The notes beneath the pieces are model-generated. The model searched no databases and was not told the DNA's origin. It saw only the letters and a list, made by a program, of their open reading frames with translations. DNA of 64,000 bases from Brevibacterium epidermidis NBRC 14811 (lineage in GTDB: Bacteria > Actinomycetota > Actinomycetes > Actinomycetales > Brevibacteriaceae). Location: contig NZ_BCSJ01000003.1 of NCBI RefSeq assembly GCF_001570805.1, positions 496,001-560,000 of the forward strand, given 5' to 3'. Both the position numbers and the translations under genes were made by a program. Shown here piece by piece: positions 41,974-51,109 of the stretch; the stretch's first letter is position 1; the number at the start of each line of letters is the position of its first letter.

Positions 41974-43557
41974 TCAGCGGCTGTGCCCGCGCGGAATGGT
42001 GAAGGTGTCGGCGCTGGCCGTGGCCCAGTCGTCTGACCAGGAGGAGGGGGTGTCGTCGAGGAGCTCCCCGGGCTTCAGCCAGTCGTAGATGCGGGCATAG
42101 GACCAGGATTCGGAGGCCGAGACATTGCGTCGCAGCATCGTCGGCTCCAGCTCTTCCGGTGCGGCCGCACCCATCGATGCCATGAGGCGGAGCGCCTCGG
42201 CGACGACTCCTTCGTGATAGTTGCGCACACGATCGGCCTTGGAGGGCACGTCGATGGCGCGCGCCCGCCGCGGATCCTGTGTGGCGACGCCGACGGGGCA
42301 TTTGCCCGTGTGGCAGGCCTGGGCCTGGATGCAGCCGACGGCCATCATCATCGCCCGCGCCGAGTTCGTGAAGTCGGCACCCTGGATGAGGCGCTTGACG
42401 ATGTCGGTGCCCGTGGCGATCTTGCCCGATGCGCCGATCTTGATCTTCTTGCGCAGCCCTGCGCCGACGAGCGCGTTGTGGACGATCATCAGCCCCTGAG
42501 TCAGCGGCAGACCGACATTGTCCTCGAACTCCAATGGTGCAGCGCCCGTGCCGCCCTCAGAGCCGTCGACGATGATGAAGTCCGGCAGGATCTGGGTCTC
42601 CACCATGGCTTTGACGATCGAGAGGAACTCCGTGCGCGAACCCACGCACAGTTTGAAGCCGGCGGGCTTGCCGCCGGAGAGCTCACGCATCTGCCGGATG
42701 AACTCGAGCAGCTCGATCGGAGTCGAGAACACCGTGTGTCCGGGAGGGCTGATGCAGGTCTGGCCGACGGGGATGCCGCGGATCTCGGAGATCTCCTCGG
42801 TGACCTTCGGCCCGGGCAGCACACCGCCGATGCCCGGCTTCGCACCCTGGGAGAGCTTGAGCGAGACCATCTTCACCTGCGGATCCTGCGCCTTCTCGGC
42901 GAAGATCTCGGGGGAGAAATCTCCTTCGGGGGTGCGGGCACCGAAGTATCCGGTGCCGAGCTCCCAAATGAGGTCGCCGCCGTGCTCACGGTGATACGGC
43001 GAGATGGACCCCTCACCGGTGTCGTGGGCGAATCCGCCCAGCGCCGCACCCTTGTTCAGCGCCCGGATGGCGTTGTTGCTCAGCGAGCCGAAGCTCATCG
43101 CCGAGACGTTGAGCAGCGAGATGTCGTAGGGCTGTGTGCATTCGTCACCGCCGATGCGCACGCGCGGTGGCCGGGGCGGATTGGGGATCGGCATATTCGA
43201 GTGCATGAGCGCCTCGTAGCCGGTGCGGTCGACATCGTGCTCGGTGCCGAAGGCGTGTTCGGAGTGGGTGCCTTTTGCGCGTTCGTAGATGGTGGTGCGG
43301 GTGTCGCGACTGAACGGGCGCCCGTCCCAGTTGCGTTCGATGAAGTACTGCTGGATCTCCGGCCGGATCGATTCCAGCAGGAACCGGGCGTGCCCGGCGA
43401 TCGGATAGTTGCGCAGGATCGAGTGCTTCTTCTGCGTGAGATCCCACGCGGCGAGTGCGCCGAGCCCGATCGCCGAGGCGGCCGCGGCCACTCCTGCGAA
43501 CTGCTTGCCTGCCGAGTCGCCGGTGACCATCCTGCCAAAGGGGAATTGCCGTTTCAT
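41974..43557 (-). CDS. FMN-binding glutamate synthase family protein (stand-alone)
   Basis: 527 aa. It contains only the FMN-binding synthase barrel of glutamate synthase plus an N-terminal hydrophobic segment (about residues 20-40, AGVAAAASAIGLGALAAW) that may anchor it. Motifs seen: SAMSFGSLSNNAIRALN, HREHGGDLIWELGTGYFGART, SLKLSQGAKPGIGGVLP, DGSEGGTGAAPLEF, and a Cys cluster CIQAQACHTGKCPVGVATQDP for an iron-sulfur centre. The amidotransferase domain is absent, so it is not a complete GltB. Reaction unknown. AAGGAGG precedes ATG 43557. Confidence 0.85.
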   Translation of the reverse strand: MKRQFPFGRMVTGDSAGKQFAGVAAAASAIGLGALAAWDLTQKKHSILRNYPIAGHARFLLESIRPEIQQYFIERNWDGRPFSRDTRTTIYERAKGTHSEHAFGTEHDVDRTGYEALMHSNMPIPNPPRPPRVRIGGDECTQPYDISLLNVSAMSFGSLSNNAIRALNKGAALGGFAHDTGEGSISPYHREHGGDLIWELGTGYFGARTPEGDFSPEIFAEKAQDPQVKMVSLKLSQGAKPGIGGVLPGPKVTEEISEIRGIPVGQTCISPPGHTVFSTPIELLEFIRQMRELSGGKPAGFKLCVGSRTEFLSIVKAMVETQILPDFIIVDGSEGGTGAAPLEFEDNVGLPLTQGLMIVHNALVGAGLRKKIKIGASGKIATGTDIVKRLIQGADFTNSARAMMMAVGCIQAQACHTGKCPVGVATQDPRRARAIDVPSKADRVRNYHEGVVAEALRLMASMGAAAPEELEPTMLRRNVSASESWSYARIYDWLKPGELLDDTPSSWSDDWATASADTFTIPRGHSR

Positions 43558-43649
43558 AGTGCCTCCTTGAACTGTCCTCACCTCGAGCCTAGACCGGGGA
43601 GGCGAAGATTTCAGGAAAGGCGGACCTCAACCTTGGAAAGGCGGGCGGA

Positions 43650-44093
43650 TCAGAACAGTCCGCTGAGCAGCGTCGTGACCATTTCGTCGACCTGCAGCGA
43701 GTAGGCGACGATGAGGGTGAACCCGGTGGCGATCCACGCGATCTCCTTGTCCTGGGCATAACCGCGCAGCGGATCCCGCCCATAGCGCAGACCGCCGGCC
43801 AGAACGATGCCGAGATCGATGATCCACCAGATCCCCAACCCGCCGAGGCTGAGCAGCTTGAGTGCGCCCGTGAAGTACCGGCCGGTATAGAACCGATCAA
43901 GGCCGAGGACGCCGAAGAGCATCGACAGCAGCCATGTGACGACAAAGGAGCGATTGGCGGCGGCTTTCGTGTCCTGCCCGTCGAGCGGGGCGAGAGATTC
44001 GAGGGGCGAGGCGGGGACGCCGGGGGAGGGCGCCGCAGGATTGTGCGAAGCGGGAGCGTCGCTGAGTGCGGGAATCTCGCTGGTCGCCGTCAT
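43650..44093 (-). CDS. TM2 domain membrane protein
   Basis: 147 aa. A Pro/Ala-rich soluble N-terminus (about 1-45) leads to a TM2 domain: helix one VVTWLLSMLFGVLGLDRFYTGRYFTGALKL with the family motif LGLDRFYTG, and helix two LGGLGIWWIIDLGIVLAGGLRYG. A further hydrophobic segment lies near 122-138. TM2 proteins are common and mostly uncharacterised. The ribosome site is weak (GGAAG about nine bases upstream). Lies 92 bp beyond the start of the glutamate-synthase-like gene, same strand. Confidence 0.8.
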   Translation of the reverse strand: MTATSEIPALSDAPASHNPAAPSPGVPASPLESLAPLDGQDTKAAANRSFVVTWLLSMLFGVLGLDRFYTGRYFTGALKLLSLGGLGIWWIIDLGIVLAGGLRYGRDPLRGYAQDKEIAWIATGFTLIVAYSLQVDEMVTTLLSGLF

Positions 44094-44259
44094 CGCTGGG
44101 TACTTCCATTCGGTGCTTGTCGAACTTCTGGTCTTCAGCCTAAAAGGCGCGGGACCGCCTCGGCGATGGGGTTATCCTCCATATCCCGGGAACCCCGCGG
44201 TGGCGGGACTTACACGGTCCGGGACCCGGAATCGTTTGAGCAGACGCTCTCGGCAGGCA

Positions 44260-44265
44260 TAGCGT
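44260..44265 (+). promoter_or_regulatory. -10 box for the MFS gene, leaderless arrangement
   Basis: TAGCGT, seven bases, then ATG 44273. Confidence 0.5.
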
Positions 44266-44272
44266 TGGGCTC

Positions 44273-45592
44273 ATGAGCACAGGTGAGCCGAGTCTGACGA
44301 GCACTCGGCGTACCGTCGCTGCGGTCTTCCTCGCGGGGATCGCCGTCTTCCTCGTCCTCTACGAGACTCAAGGTCTGCTGCCGGCGATCCGGGATGCCTA
44401 CGGAATCGACGGTCCGACGGCGAGCCTCACCGTGTCCGCGACGAACGTGGCCATGGCCTGCTTCCTCATCCCGTTCTCCATGCTCGCCCCGCGCATCGGC
44501 CACGCAAGGCAGATCGGTGCGGGAGTGATCGTTGCGGCGATCCTCGCGCTCATCCTTCCCTTCACTCCGACCCCGGAGCTGCTCATCGTCGTCCGGTTCC
44601 TCCAGGGCGTGGCGATCGCCTCGGTGCCGGCCACGGCCATGGCCTACTTGTCCCTGCGGCTGCCGCCCGCCGCTCTGCCCGGAGCCATCGGCGTCTACAT
44701 CGCCGGCAATACGATCGGCGGACTGTGCTCGCGACTGCTCACCGGGCTGGCCTCCGAATTCCTCGGCTGGCACGGCGGCCTCGCGTTCACCGCGGTCGTG
44801 TCACTGATCTTCGGCCTCATCGTCGTCTGGCTGCTGCGCCACGACCTCTTCTCCACCGCCCGCAGCAGGGCCGTCGTTGACACTGACACGGTCGATTCGA
44901 ATCCGACCGACACGGATCCCACTCTCACCGAGGCGGCCGATCCTTCCGACGGCAACGATGCCGTCCCAGCCGGCGACAAGACCGACGATGGTGGGGCTGG
45001 GAGTGCACAGCCGCCTCGGCGAGCGATTCCGCTGCGCGGGGGATTGTGGCGGATCTACCTCACTGGGTTCCTGTGCATGATCGTCTTCGGCGGATCATTC
45101 ACGATGCTCGGCACCCGCCTGCAGCAGGACCCATGGCGACTGAGCGAGGGCGCGGTCGCACTGTTCTTCCTCATCTACCTCGTCGGCACCGTCGTCACGA
45201 CGTATTACGGCCGCTTGGCCACGAAGTTCTCACGCACTCGGATCACCTTGGCCGGAATGGTCATCGCGCTCGCCGGTGCGGGTCTGACCCTCGTCGATTC
45301 GCTCGTGGTCATCATCATCGGCATGTCACTGCTCACCGCCGGCTTCTTCCTCGGCCATACGGGAGCCTCCGCGGCGGCCAGCGCCGCCCGGCCGGGAGTC
45401 GACTCGACCCGGTCCTCTGCCATCTATCTCACCGTCTACTACCTCGGTACGAGCCTCGGCGCCTGGCTCTCGGCAGTCCTCTTCTCCGACTTCGCCTGGC
45501 CCGGCGTCGTCGGCATGTGCGCGGCGTCGCTCATCGCCGTGTTGGTCTTGACGCTGACGGGAGCTCCGATAGGGTTCAGGAAACGCAACTGA
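44273..45592 (+). CDS. MFS transporter
   Basis: 439-aa major facilitator with about twelve helices. The long central cytoplasmic loop (about residues 200-255) is rich in Asp and Thr and ends QPPRRAIPLRGG, where the DNA carries a copy of the recurrent CGCCTCGGCG motif. The N-terminal half has GLLPAIRDAYGIDGPTASLTVSATNVAMACFLIPFSMLAPRIGHAR, typical of YnfM/AraJ-like arabinose or drug efflux carriers. The substrate is unknown. The start is supported by a TAGCGT box seven bases upstream. Followed 107 bp later by a crotonase gene. Confidence 0.83.
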   Translation: MSTGEPSLTSTRRTVAAVFLAGIAVFLVLYETQGLLPAIRDAYGIDGPTASLTVSATNVAMACFLIPFSMLAPRIGHARQIGAGVIVAAILALILPFTPTPELLIVVRFLQGVAIASVPATAMAYLSLRLPPAALPGAIGVYIAGNTIGGLCSRLLTGLASEFLGWHGGLAFTAVVSLIFGLIVVWLLRHDLFSTARSRAVVDTDTVDSNPTDTDPTLTEAADPSDGNDAVPAGDKTDDGGAGSAQPPRRAIPLRGGLWRIYLTGFLCMIVFGGSFTMLGTRLQQDPWRLSEGAVALFFLIYLVGTVVTTYYGRLATKFSRTRITLAGMVIALAGAGLTLVDSLVVIIIGMSLLTAGFFLGHTGASAAASAARPGVDSTRSSAIYLTVYYLGTSLGAWLSAVLFSDFAWPGVVGMCAASLIAVLVLTLTGAPIGFRKRN

Positions 45593-45699
45593 TCGCTCGT
45601 TCAGGGTTGCCGGCGCCTGCGCCGGGGAACCTGCGGTCGCAGCGCGTTCCGCTTCCGCCGGCTGCTGTCGCACCGGCACCGTCTTCGAAAGGCCAGCTC

Positions 45700-46575
45700 A
45701 TGCCCGAGACCACCCACTCGACCGTCGTCTACTCGATCACCGAGGGCATCGCCCACGTCGAGATCGATCGTGCCGACAAACTCAATTCGCTCACACGCGA
45801 GGTCTTCGAGGACCTCGTCGAGGCGGGGCTGGCACTCAAAGACTCGAGCGAGGTCAAGGCCGTGGTCCTGTCCGGTCGCGGTCGTGCCTTCAGTGCCGGC
45901 CTCGACTTCACCGAGCTCGCCCGGATCGCCGAGGCGGGAGCCGCGACCCGTTCGACATCCGAGGAAGAGGCCGAGACCGGCAACGGAGCGAAATCCGCAG
46001 ACTCCGTGGCCTCCGTCGTCGAGGTCGGCACTCGGCTCGGTTCGGCCCGGGCGCTGGCGCAGAAGGCCGTGCACGTGTGGTCGCTCGTTGAGGTCCCGGT
46101 CATCGCAGCGGTGCGCGGGGCAGCGCTCGGCGGCGGACTGCAGATCGCCCTGGGCGCTGACATGCGCGTGGTCGGCCCCGATGTGAAGCTGTCGGTGATG
46201 GAGACGAATTGGGGCATCATCCCCGATATGTGCGGCACGCAGCTGCTGCCACGACTCGTCGGTCCAGCACAAGCGAAGAAGCTCATCGTCACCGCCGACA
46301 CGATCGGCGCCGAGGAAGCGCTGCGCATCGGCCTTGTTGAAGAGGTTGTCGAGGACCCGATCGCTCGCGCCCTCGAACTGGCCGGGCAGATCGCCGGGAA
46401 GTCCCGGTCATCCCTTGTGTGGGCGAAGCGACTCGTCGACCTCTCCTACGAATCCGACCTCAGCGCCGGCTTTGACGCCGAACAGGAGGCGCTGGCTCAG
46501 CTGCTGGGCACCGACGAGCAGAAGCAGGTCGTGGCCGAACGCCTCGCGATGATGAAGGCTCGCGCGAAGGGCTGA
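45700..46575 (+). CDS. Crotonase (enoyl-CoA hydratase/isomerase) family protein
   Basis: 291 aa. Oxyanion-hole blocks are GRAFSAGLDFTEL and GAALGGGLQIALGADMRV. The region TNWGIIPDMCGTQLLPRLVG places an Asp where dienoyl-CoA isomerases have their second acid, whereas typical hydratase Glu pairs are not evident, so an isomerase role is favoured. An insertion (EAGAATRSTSEEEAETGNGAKSADS, about 80-105) lengthens the loop after the first block. GAAAGG supports ATG 45700. It converges with the NUDIX gene, with only two bases between the stops. Confidence 0.83.
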   Translation: MPETTHSTVVYSITEGIAHVEIDRADKLNSLTREVFEDLVEAGLALKDSSEVKAVVLSGRGRAFSAGLDFTELARIAEAGAATRSTSEEEAETGNGAKSADSVASVVEVGTRLGSARALAQKAVHVWSLVEVPVIAAVRGAALGGGLQIALGADMRVVGPDVKLSVMETNWGIIPDMCGTQLLPRLVGPAQAKKLIVTADTIGAEEALRIGLVEEVVEDPIARALELAGQIAGKSRSSLVWAKRLVDLSYESDLSAGFDAEQEALAQLLGTDEQKQVVAERLAMMKARAKG

Positions 46576-46577
46576 GC

Positions 46578-47303
46578 TCAGGAACCGCGGTTGGAGGGGA
46601 ACTCCGGACGGACGGGATCGATGATCCGTTCGGTTCCTGCCGCCTCGGCGACGGTGGAGAACTCCGAGAGCTCACGCAGCAGCACGAACGTCGGGCGCAT
46701 GAGCTTGAGCGTGCCCTCGGCCTCATCGGCGAGGATGCCGGCCACGGAGCGCCACTCGCTCGTGTGTGCCTCCGTCGTCTGATGGTGGGCGGCGGCGAGT
46801 TCGGGAGCGGCGATCGTATAGAAGTACGTGTCGAAGCGCTTCGGTCGTCCCAGGGGAGTCACCCAGTTCGCCCATGGCATGAGCCCGGCCGGGTCGAGGA
46901 CTGCGCCCGTCTCCTCCTCGACCTCGCGCACAGCGGTAGCGAGCAGGACGCGCCAGCCCTCGGCATCCTCGGCGATGGTCGATTTCGACCAGGCGGAGGT
47001 GTGCACCTGCGGATCGGGAACGGTGATGGACGGTGCGGTCGTCGAGTCGACGGGGTCGACGCGACCGCCGGGGAAGACGACGACGCCGGCGGCGAAGTCC
47101 ATCGTCGACACCCGGTGCTGGACGAAGACCTCGAGTCCTTCTTCTCCGTCGCGGAGCATGAGCACGCTGACGGCGGGCTTGATCGGGACCGCCTCGGCGT
47201 CGGCGATATCGGGGCCGCGGCTCGCGCTGTCGGCGGTATCCGAACGGTCGGAGCCCTCGGGGTTGATGTCTCGAATCACGTTCAGCACCTTCGCTCTCAG
47301 CAA
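46578..47303 (-). CDS. NUDIX hydrolase
   Basis: 241 aa. The Nudix box is split: VVVFPGGRVD near residue 77 is separated by about 40 residues from REVEEETGA near 128, the layout of NUDT19-like CoA or nucleotide pyrophosphohydrolases. Additional segments are WVTPLGRPKRFDTYFYTIAAP and EWRSVAGILADEAEG. The substrate is not certain. The start is TTG 47303; GAGG is about seven bases upstream and a CATACT box precedes it. Divergent from the cardiolipin synthase gene. Confidence 0.78.
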   Translation of the reverse strand: MLRAKVLNVIRDINPEGSDRSDTADSASRGPDIADAEAVPIKPAVSVLMLRDGEEGLEVFVQHRVSTMDFAAGVVVFPGGRVDPVDSTTAPSITVPDPQVHTSAWSKSTIAEDAEGWRVLLATAVREVEEETGAVLDPAGLMPWANWVTPLGRPKRFDTYFYTIAAPELAAAHHQTTEAHTSEWRSVAGILADEAEGTLKLMRPTFVLLRELSEFSTVAEAAGTERIIDPVRPEFPSNRGS

Positions 47304-47468
47304 TTGATGTCCTCATCCAGTATGCCCGGGCGCGGACAGATGGCCGACGGCAGGGTGGGCCGTGAACGCACTGGCCAGGCAGGATACGATGGGTGACAAT
47401 CTGACATCCTCCATCTGAGGCCGCTAACCCAACCGGTGACGAACAGGGCGAGGCTGAACGGGCAATAT

Positions 47469-48965
47469 ATGAGCAGTTTCGGGATCTATCCGTTCTTCAC
47501 GATCAACCAGGCTTGGCCGAACTGGCTGATCATCATCCTGCTGTTGGTCGATATGATCATCCGCATCATCGCGCTCGGGTGGATTCCGCACAATCGCAGG
47601 CCATCGGTCGCGCTCGGGTGGCTGCTCGCGATCTTCCTCATCCCCTATGTGGGCATTGCGGCGTTCCTGCTGCTGGGTTCGGCGAAGCTGCCGAAGCGGC
47701 GGCGGGACAAGCAGTCGAAGATGAACGACCTCTTCCGCGATCAGATCCGGCACCAGGCGATCGTCGGACGCCAAGACCATATGCCCGAACCGCTGAGCAC
47801 TGCCGCGCAGCTCAACTTCGACCTCGGTGCCCTGCCGATGACGCACGGCAACTCCTTCGACCTCCACGTCGACAACCACGCCTGCATGGACGCGATGGCC
47901 GATGCCGTCGATCGAGCGCAGCGGTTTGTCCACTTCGAGTTCTACATCGTCGCCATCGATGACTCGACGAGGCGGCTGCTCGAGTCCCTGTTGGCCGCGC
48001 ACCAGCGCGGCGTGAGCGTGCGAGTGCTCATCGACCATGTGGGATCGCTGGGCTACCCGGGATATTCGGAACTGGTGAAGAAGCTCGACCGTTCGGGCAT
48101 CAGCTGGCGCCGTGCCCTGCCGATCCGACCGTGGAAGGGCGAATACCAGCGGCCCGACCTGCGCAATCATCGCAAGATCCTCGTCGTCGACGGCGACGTC
48201 GCGTTCACCGGTTCGCAGAACATCATCGACCGTACCTACAACAAGGCCCGCAACCGTCGGAGGGGCTTCCAGTGGAAGGACCTGTCGGTGGAATGCCGTG
48301 GTCCGGTCGTCGAAGAGCTCGATGCCGTGTTCATCACCGACTGGTATTCGGAGACCGATGAGATCCTCGACGAACCCGACAGCTTCGAACTCGAAGCCCC
48401 TGAATTCGGCGGCATCCAGGCTCAGATCGTGCCGTCCGGTCCGGGCTTCGAGGACGAGAACAATCTGCGGCTGTTCAACCACCTCATCTACAACGCGAAT
48501 CGCAGCGTCGTCGTCTGCTCACCGTATTTCGTGCCCGACGAGTCGCTGCTGCACGCGCTGACCACGGAAGCCAGATCAGGTGTCGATGTGCGCCTCTACG
48601 TCGGTGAGACGAGCGACCACTGGCTGACTCACAAAGCGCAGCAGTCCTACTATGACGAGCTGGTGCGGGCCGGGGTGCGGATCTTCATGTACCACGCTCC
48701 GACGGTGCTGCACTCGAAGTTCCTCATCATCGACGACGAGGTCTCGATCATCGGCTCGTCGAATATGGACGAACGGTCGTTTGCGATGAACCTCGAGGTC
48801 ACCCTCTTCATCGTCAACAAGGAATTCACCCAGCGCATGTACGACCTTGAAGCTCAACGCTATGCACCGAACTCCGTGGAACTCAATGCCGAGGAATGGC
48901 AGTCGCGGCCGCTGCTGAAGAAGTATCTGGAGAACGTGGCCCGCCTGACGAGCTCACTGCTGTAG
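47469..48965 (+). CDS. cls: Cardiolipin synthase
   Basis: Phospholipase D superfamily enzyme of 498 aa that condenses two phosphatidylglycerols to cardiolipin at the membrane. Two N-terminal helices (about residues 12-32 and 43-65) precede a basic stretch (KLPKRRRDKQ). The two HKD motifs are HRKILVVDGDVAFTGSQN near 222 and HSKFLIIDDEVSIIGSSN near 407, both complete. The start is ambiguous between ATG 47469 and an in-frame GTG at 47436; neither has a good ribosome site. TACGAT at 47384-47389 is a possible -10. A strong terminator follows at 49061. Confidence 0.9.
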   Translation: MSSFGIYPFFTINQAWPNWLIIILLLVDMIIRIIALGWIPHNRRPSVALGWLLAIFLIPYVGIAAFLLLGSAKLPKRRRDKQSKMNDLFRDQIRHQAIVGRQDHMPEPLSTAAQLNFDLGALPMTHGNSFDLHVDNHACMDAMADAVDRAQRFVHFEFYIVAIDDSTRRLLESLLAAHQRGVSVRVLIDHVGSLGYPGYSELVKKLDRSGISWRRALPIRPWKGEYQRPDLRNHRKILVVDGDVAFTGSQNIIDRTYNKARNRRRGFQWKDLSVECRGPVVEELDAVFITDWYSETDEILDEPDSFELEAPEFGGIQAQIVPSGPGFEDENNLRLFNHLIYNANRSVVVCSPYFVPDESLLHALTTEARSGVDVRLYVGETSDHWLTHKAQQSYYDELVRAGVRIFMYHAPTVLHSKFLIIDDEVSIIGSSNMDERSFAMNLEVTLFIVNKEFTQRMYDLEAQRYAPNSVELNAEEWQSRPLLKKYLENVARLTSSLL

Positions 48966-49060
48966 GGGGAGGCGTGCTGGCGTCCGCGGACGTCTGGCTG
49001 GCTGCTGTCGAGGCCGGGGGATGTGCTGCCGACTGTCGGGGGAATCCGCGAACAGCACAG

Positions 49061-49106
49061 AAAAAGGAGAACAGCCCAGTTTCAAACAGGGGCTGTTCGC
49101 CTTTTT
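49061..49106 (+). terminator. Rho-independent terminator after cls
   Basis: AAAAAGGAGAACAGCCC pairs with GGGCTGTTCGCCTTTTT with one mismatch and a 12-base loop; the A-run and T-run make it bidirectional. Confidence 0.85.
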
Positions 49107-49189
49107 CGGGCTGTGGCCGTCGGGGCCGCGATCGGACTGTCCCGACGGCGCGGCTACTCAGCCGATTCGCTCAGCCGATTCGCCGACGC

Positions 49190-49585
49190 TCAGTCGTCGT
49201 CGGCGACTCCGGCCGGACCTTCGTCGTCGAGGTGACGCTCGGGATCGGCGACCGAGTCCTTGGCCTTCGGCGACGGCACGTGCTTGGCGGCACCGCCCGA
49301 TGCCTTCGAACCGGCCGAATCCTCGTCACCGTCGAATTCGGAGACGGGAGTGTTCGTGGCGGCTGCGGCATTGACCTTGTCGGCCGCGGTCTGCACGGCG
49401 TCGGCGACGGCCGGCGACTTCTCGCGGATCGACTGGTTGGCTTTCTCGACGGTGTCCTGGACACGCGGGTCCGTCCACAGGTCCTGAGCCTGGGCCTTCA
49501 GCCGTTCATAGCTCTGGCGCCCGGTGCGTGATCCCAGAATGAATCCGACTCCGAGACCGGTCAGGAGAATCAATCTCTTCTTCAT
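49190..49585 (-). CDS. YtxH-like small protein
   Basis: 131 aa. The N-terminal helix ILLTGLGVGFILGSRTGRQSYERLKAQAQDLW (about 5-37) has the GxxxGxRxGR pattern of YtxH-type proteins: a short membrane segment followed by an amphipathic helix. The rest is Ala-rich then acidic (DPERHLDDEGPAGVADDD). Such proteins are linked to general stress in Firmicutes; no function is shown here. GAGGAG precedes the ATG. Monocistronic. Confidence 0.72.
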   Translation of the reverse strand: MKKRLILLTGLGVGFILGSRTGRQSYERLKAQAQDLWTDPRVQDTVEKANQSIREKSPAVADAVQTAADKVNAAAATNTPVSEFDGDEDSAGSKASGGAAKHVPSPKAKDSVADPERHLDDEGPAGVADDD

Positions 49586-49803
49586 GGTCGTGCTCCTCTT
49601 CGCAACTCGACGTCACAGTATTCGGCTCTGCTGTGCGACACAGGTCCGAGCAGCGATGCAGCCGCGCACGGGCACTGTGCCCTCGCCACCAGCTTATACC
49701 GAGTCGGGCCCGTACGGGGATGGAATTGCACTCGCCTTCATCGCGGGATTTTCGTCGTCCGTTGGGGTCGGCACGCACCGGATGCGGCAGTTCCCTGTTC
49801 GGC

Positions 49804-50838
49804 TCAGCCAATGCTCGGCTGCTGCTGGGTGATGCAGTGGATTCCGCCGCCGCGGGCATAGAGTTCGCGAGCATCGACCCCGACGACCTTCCGGCCCGGG
49901 TAGACGCGTTCGAGCACGGCGGCCGCCTCGGCGTCCATCGGATCATCGAAGGTGCACGCGATGACCCCGCCGTTGGTGACGAGATGATTGACATACGAGT
50001 AGTCGACCCACCCCTCCTCGTCACGCAGCACCTCGGGAGCCGGGATCGGCACGACTTCGAAGGGTGTGCCGTCGGCGGTGGTCTCGGATGCGAACTGCTC
50101 CTTGAGTGCGCGACTGAATTCGAAGTCCGGATGTTCGGGATTGCGCTGATCGTGGACGAGGACGACCCCGGGGCTGGGCATTGCGGCGACGATATCGACG
50201 TGTCCCCGCGTGCCGAAGGTCTGATTGTCCCGGTGGAGTCCGCGGTCGAGCCAGATGACCTTCTTCGCCCCGATCGTGCGCGCGAATTCGGCTTCCACAT
50301 CGGCTTCGGTCAGTCCCGGATTGCGGCCGGGATCGAGTTGGACGCTGCGTGTCGCGAGCACTGTGCCCTCACCGTCGACATGGAATCCGCCGCCTTCGTT
50401 GCGCAGATCCGAGGACACCACGGGAGTCCCCGCAAGGTCGGCGACGAATCGTCCGATGTGCTCATCGTGATCCCACGTCGCCCACTCCTGCGCGCCCCAC
50501 CCGTTGAACACCCAGTCCACCGCGCGCAGCGCTCCCGCCTCGTCGATGACGAAGCTCGGTCCGATATCGCGCATCCACGCATCGTCGAGTTCGGCGTTGA
50601 CGATGGTGATCTCGTGGTTGATCCCCTCGCCGAGGTGGGCCTGAGCCTGCTCGGTCTGTGCACTGGTCACGACGACCGTGACAGGGGTGAATTCGCTGGT
50701 GGCGCGGGCAACGGCGGCCCAGGTGTCGCGTGCGGCCTCGGCTTCGGCTTCCGTGTCGCCGAGGGCGTAGCCGGAGGACGGGAATGCCATCCACACTCGG
50801 TCCTGGGCGGCGGTCTCTGCCGGCATGTGCAACGTCAT
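49804..50838 (-). CDS. aguA: Agmatine deiminase (peptidylarginine deiminase family)
   Basis: 344 aa. Converts agmatine to N-carbamoylputrescine and ammonia. Substrate and catalytic blocks are ELDDAWMRDIGPSFV near residue 85, RNEGGGFHVDGEGT near 148, DNQTFGTRGHVDIV near 207 and the nucleophile Cys335 in GGGIHCITQQQP. Length fits the family. ATG 50838 has GAAGGGA upstream. No N-carbamoylputrescine amidohydrolase is adjacent, so the rest of the putrescine pathway must be elsewhere. Divergent from the CoA-transferase gene. Confidence 0.88.
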   Translation of the reverse strand: MTLHMPAETAAQDRVWMAFPSSGYALGDTEAEAEAARDTWAAVARATSEFTPVTVVVTSAQTEQAQAHLGEGINHEITIVNAELDDAWMRDIGPSFVIDEAGALRAVDWVFNGWGAQEWATWDHDEHIGRFVADLAGTPVVSSDLRNEGGGFHVDGEGTVLATRSVQLDPGRNPGLTEADVEAEFARTIGAKKVIWLDRGLHRDNQTFGTRGHVDIVAAMPSPGVVLVHDQRNPEHPDFEFSRALKEQFASETTADGTPFEVVPIPAPEVLRDEEGWVDYSYVNHLVTNGGVIACTFDDPMDAEAAAVLERVYPGRKVVGVDARELYARGGGIHCITQQQPSIG

Positions 50839-51109
50839 CGTTCGTCCCTTCGCTTGGCCAGTCGCTGAGGCCGAGTGTAGCCAGAATCTCGCCGAGGCGG
50901 TCGACGGATTTCGCAGGTCCAACGCCGGATCTGCGCACCGGGTGGCCCCGGGGGAGTCCCCGCAGTTCGCCAAGCCAGCCCACGGAGCCATCCCAGGCAG
51001 TGAGCGGGCGTGGGAGTCCGTATAGTCTGGCAGGGAGTCATAGATCTGGACCGAAGCCGAACACCGGACACGGGCCCAGCGTTCGATCGTGTGCCGAAGG
51101 AGGCAACAA

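Noticed and set aside
42214..43704. Long open frame opposite the glutamate-synthase-like gene
   Set aside because: No motifs; the complementary frame has all FMN and Cys-cluster signatures.
45046..45699. N-terminal extension of the crotonase gene through the end of the MFS gene
   Set aside because: The extension is an out-of-frame reading of the MFS gene; GAAAGG and family similarity place the start at 45700.
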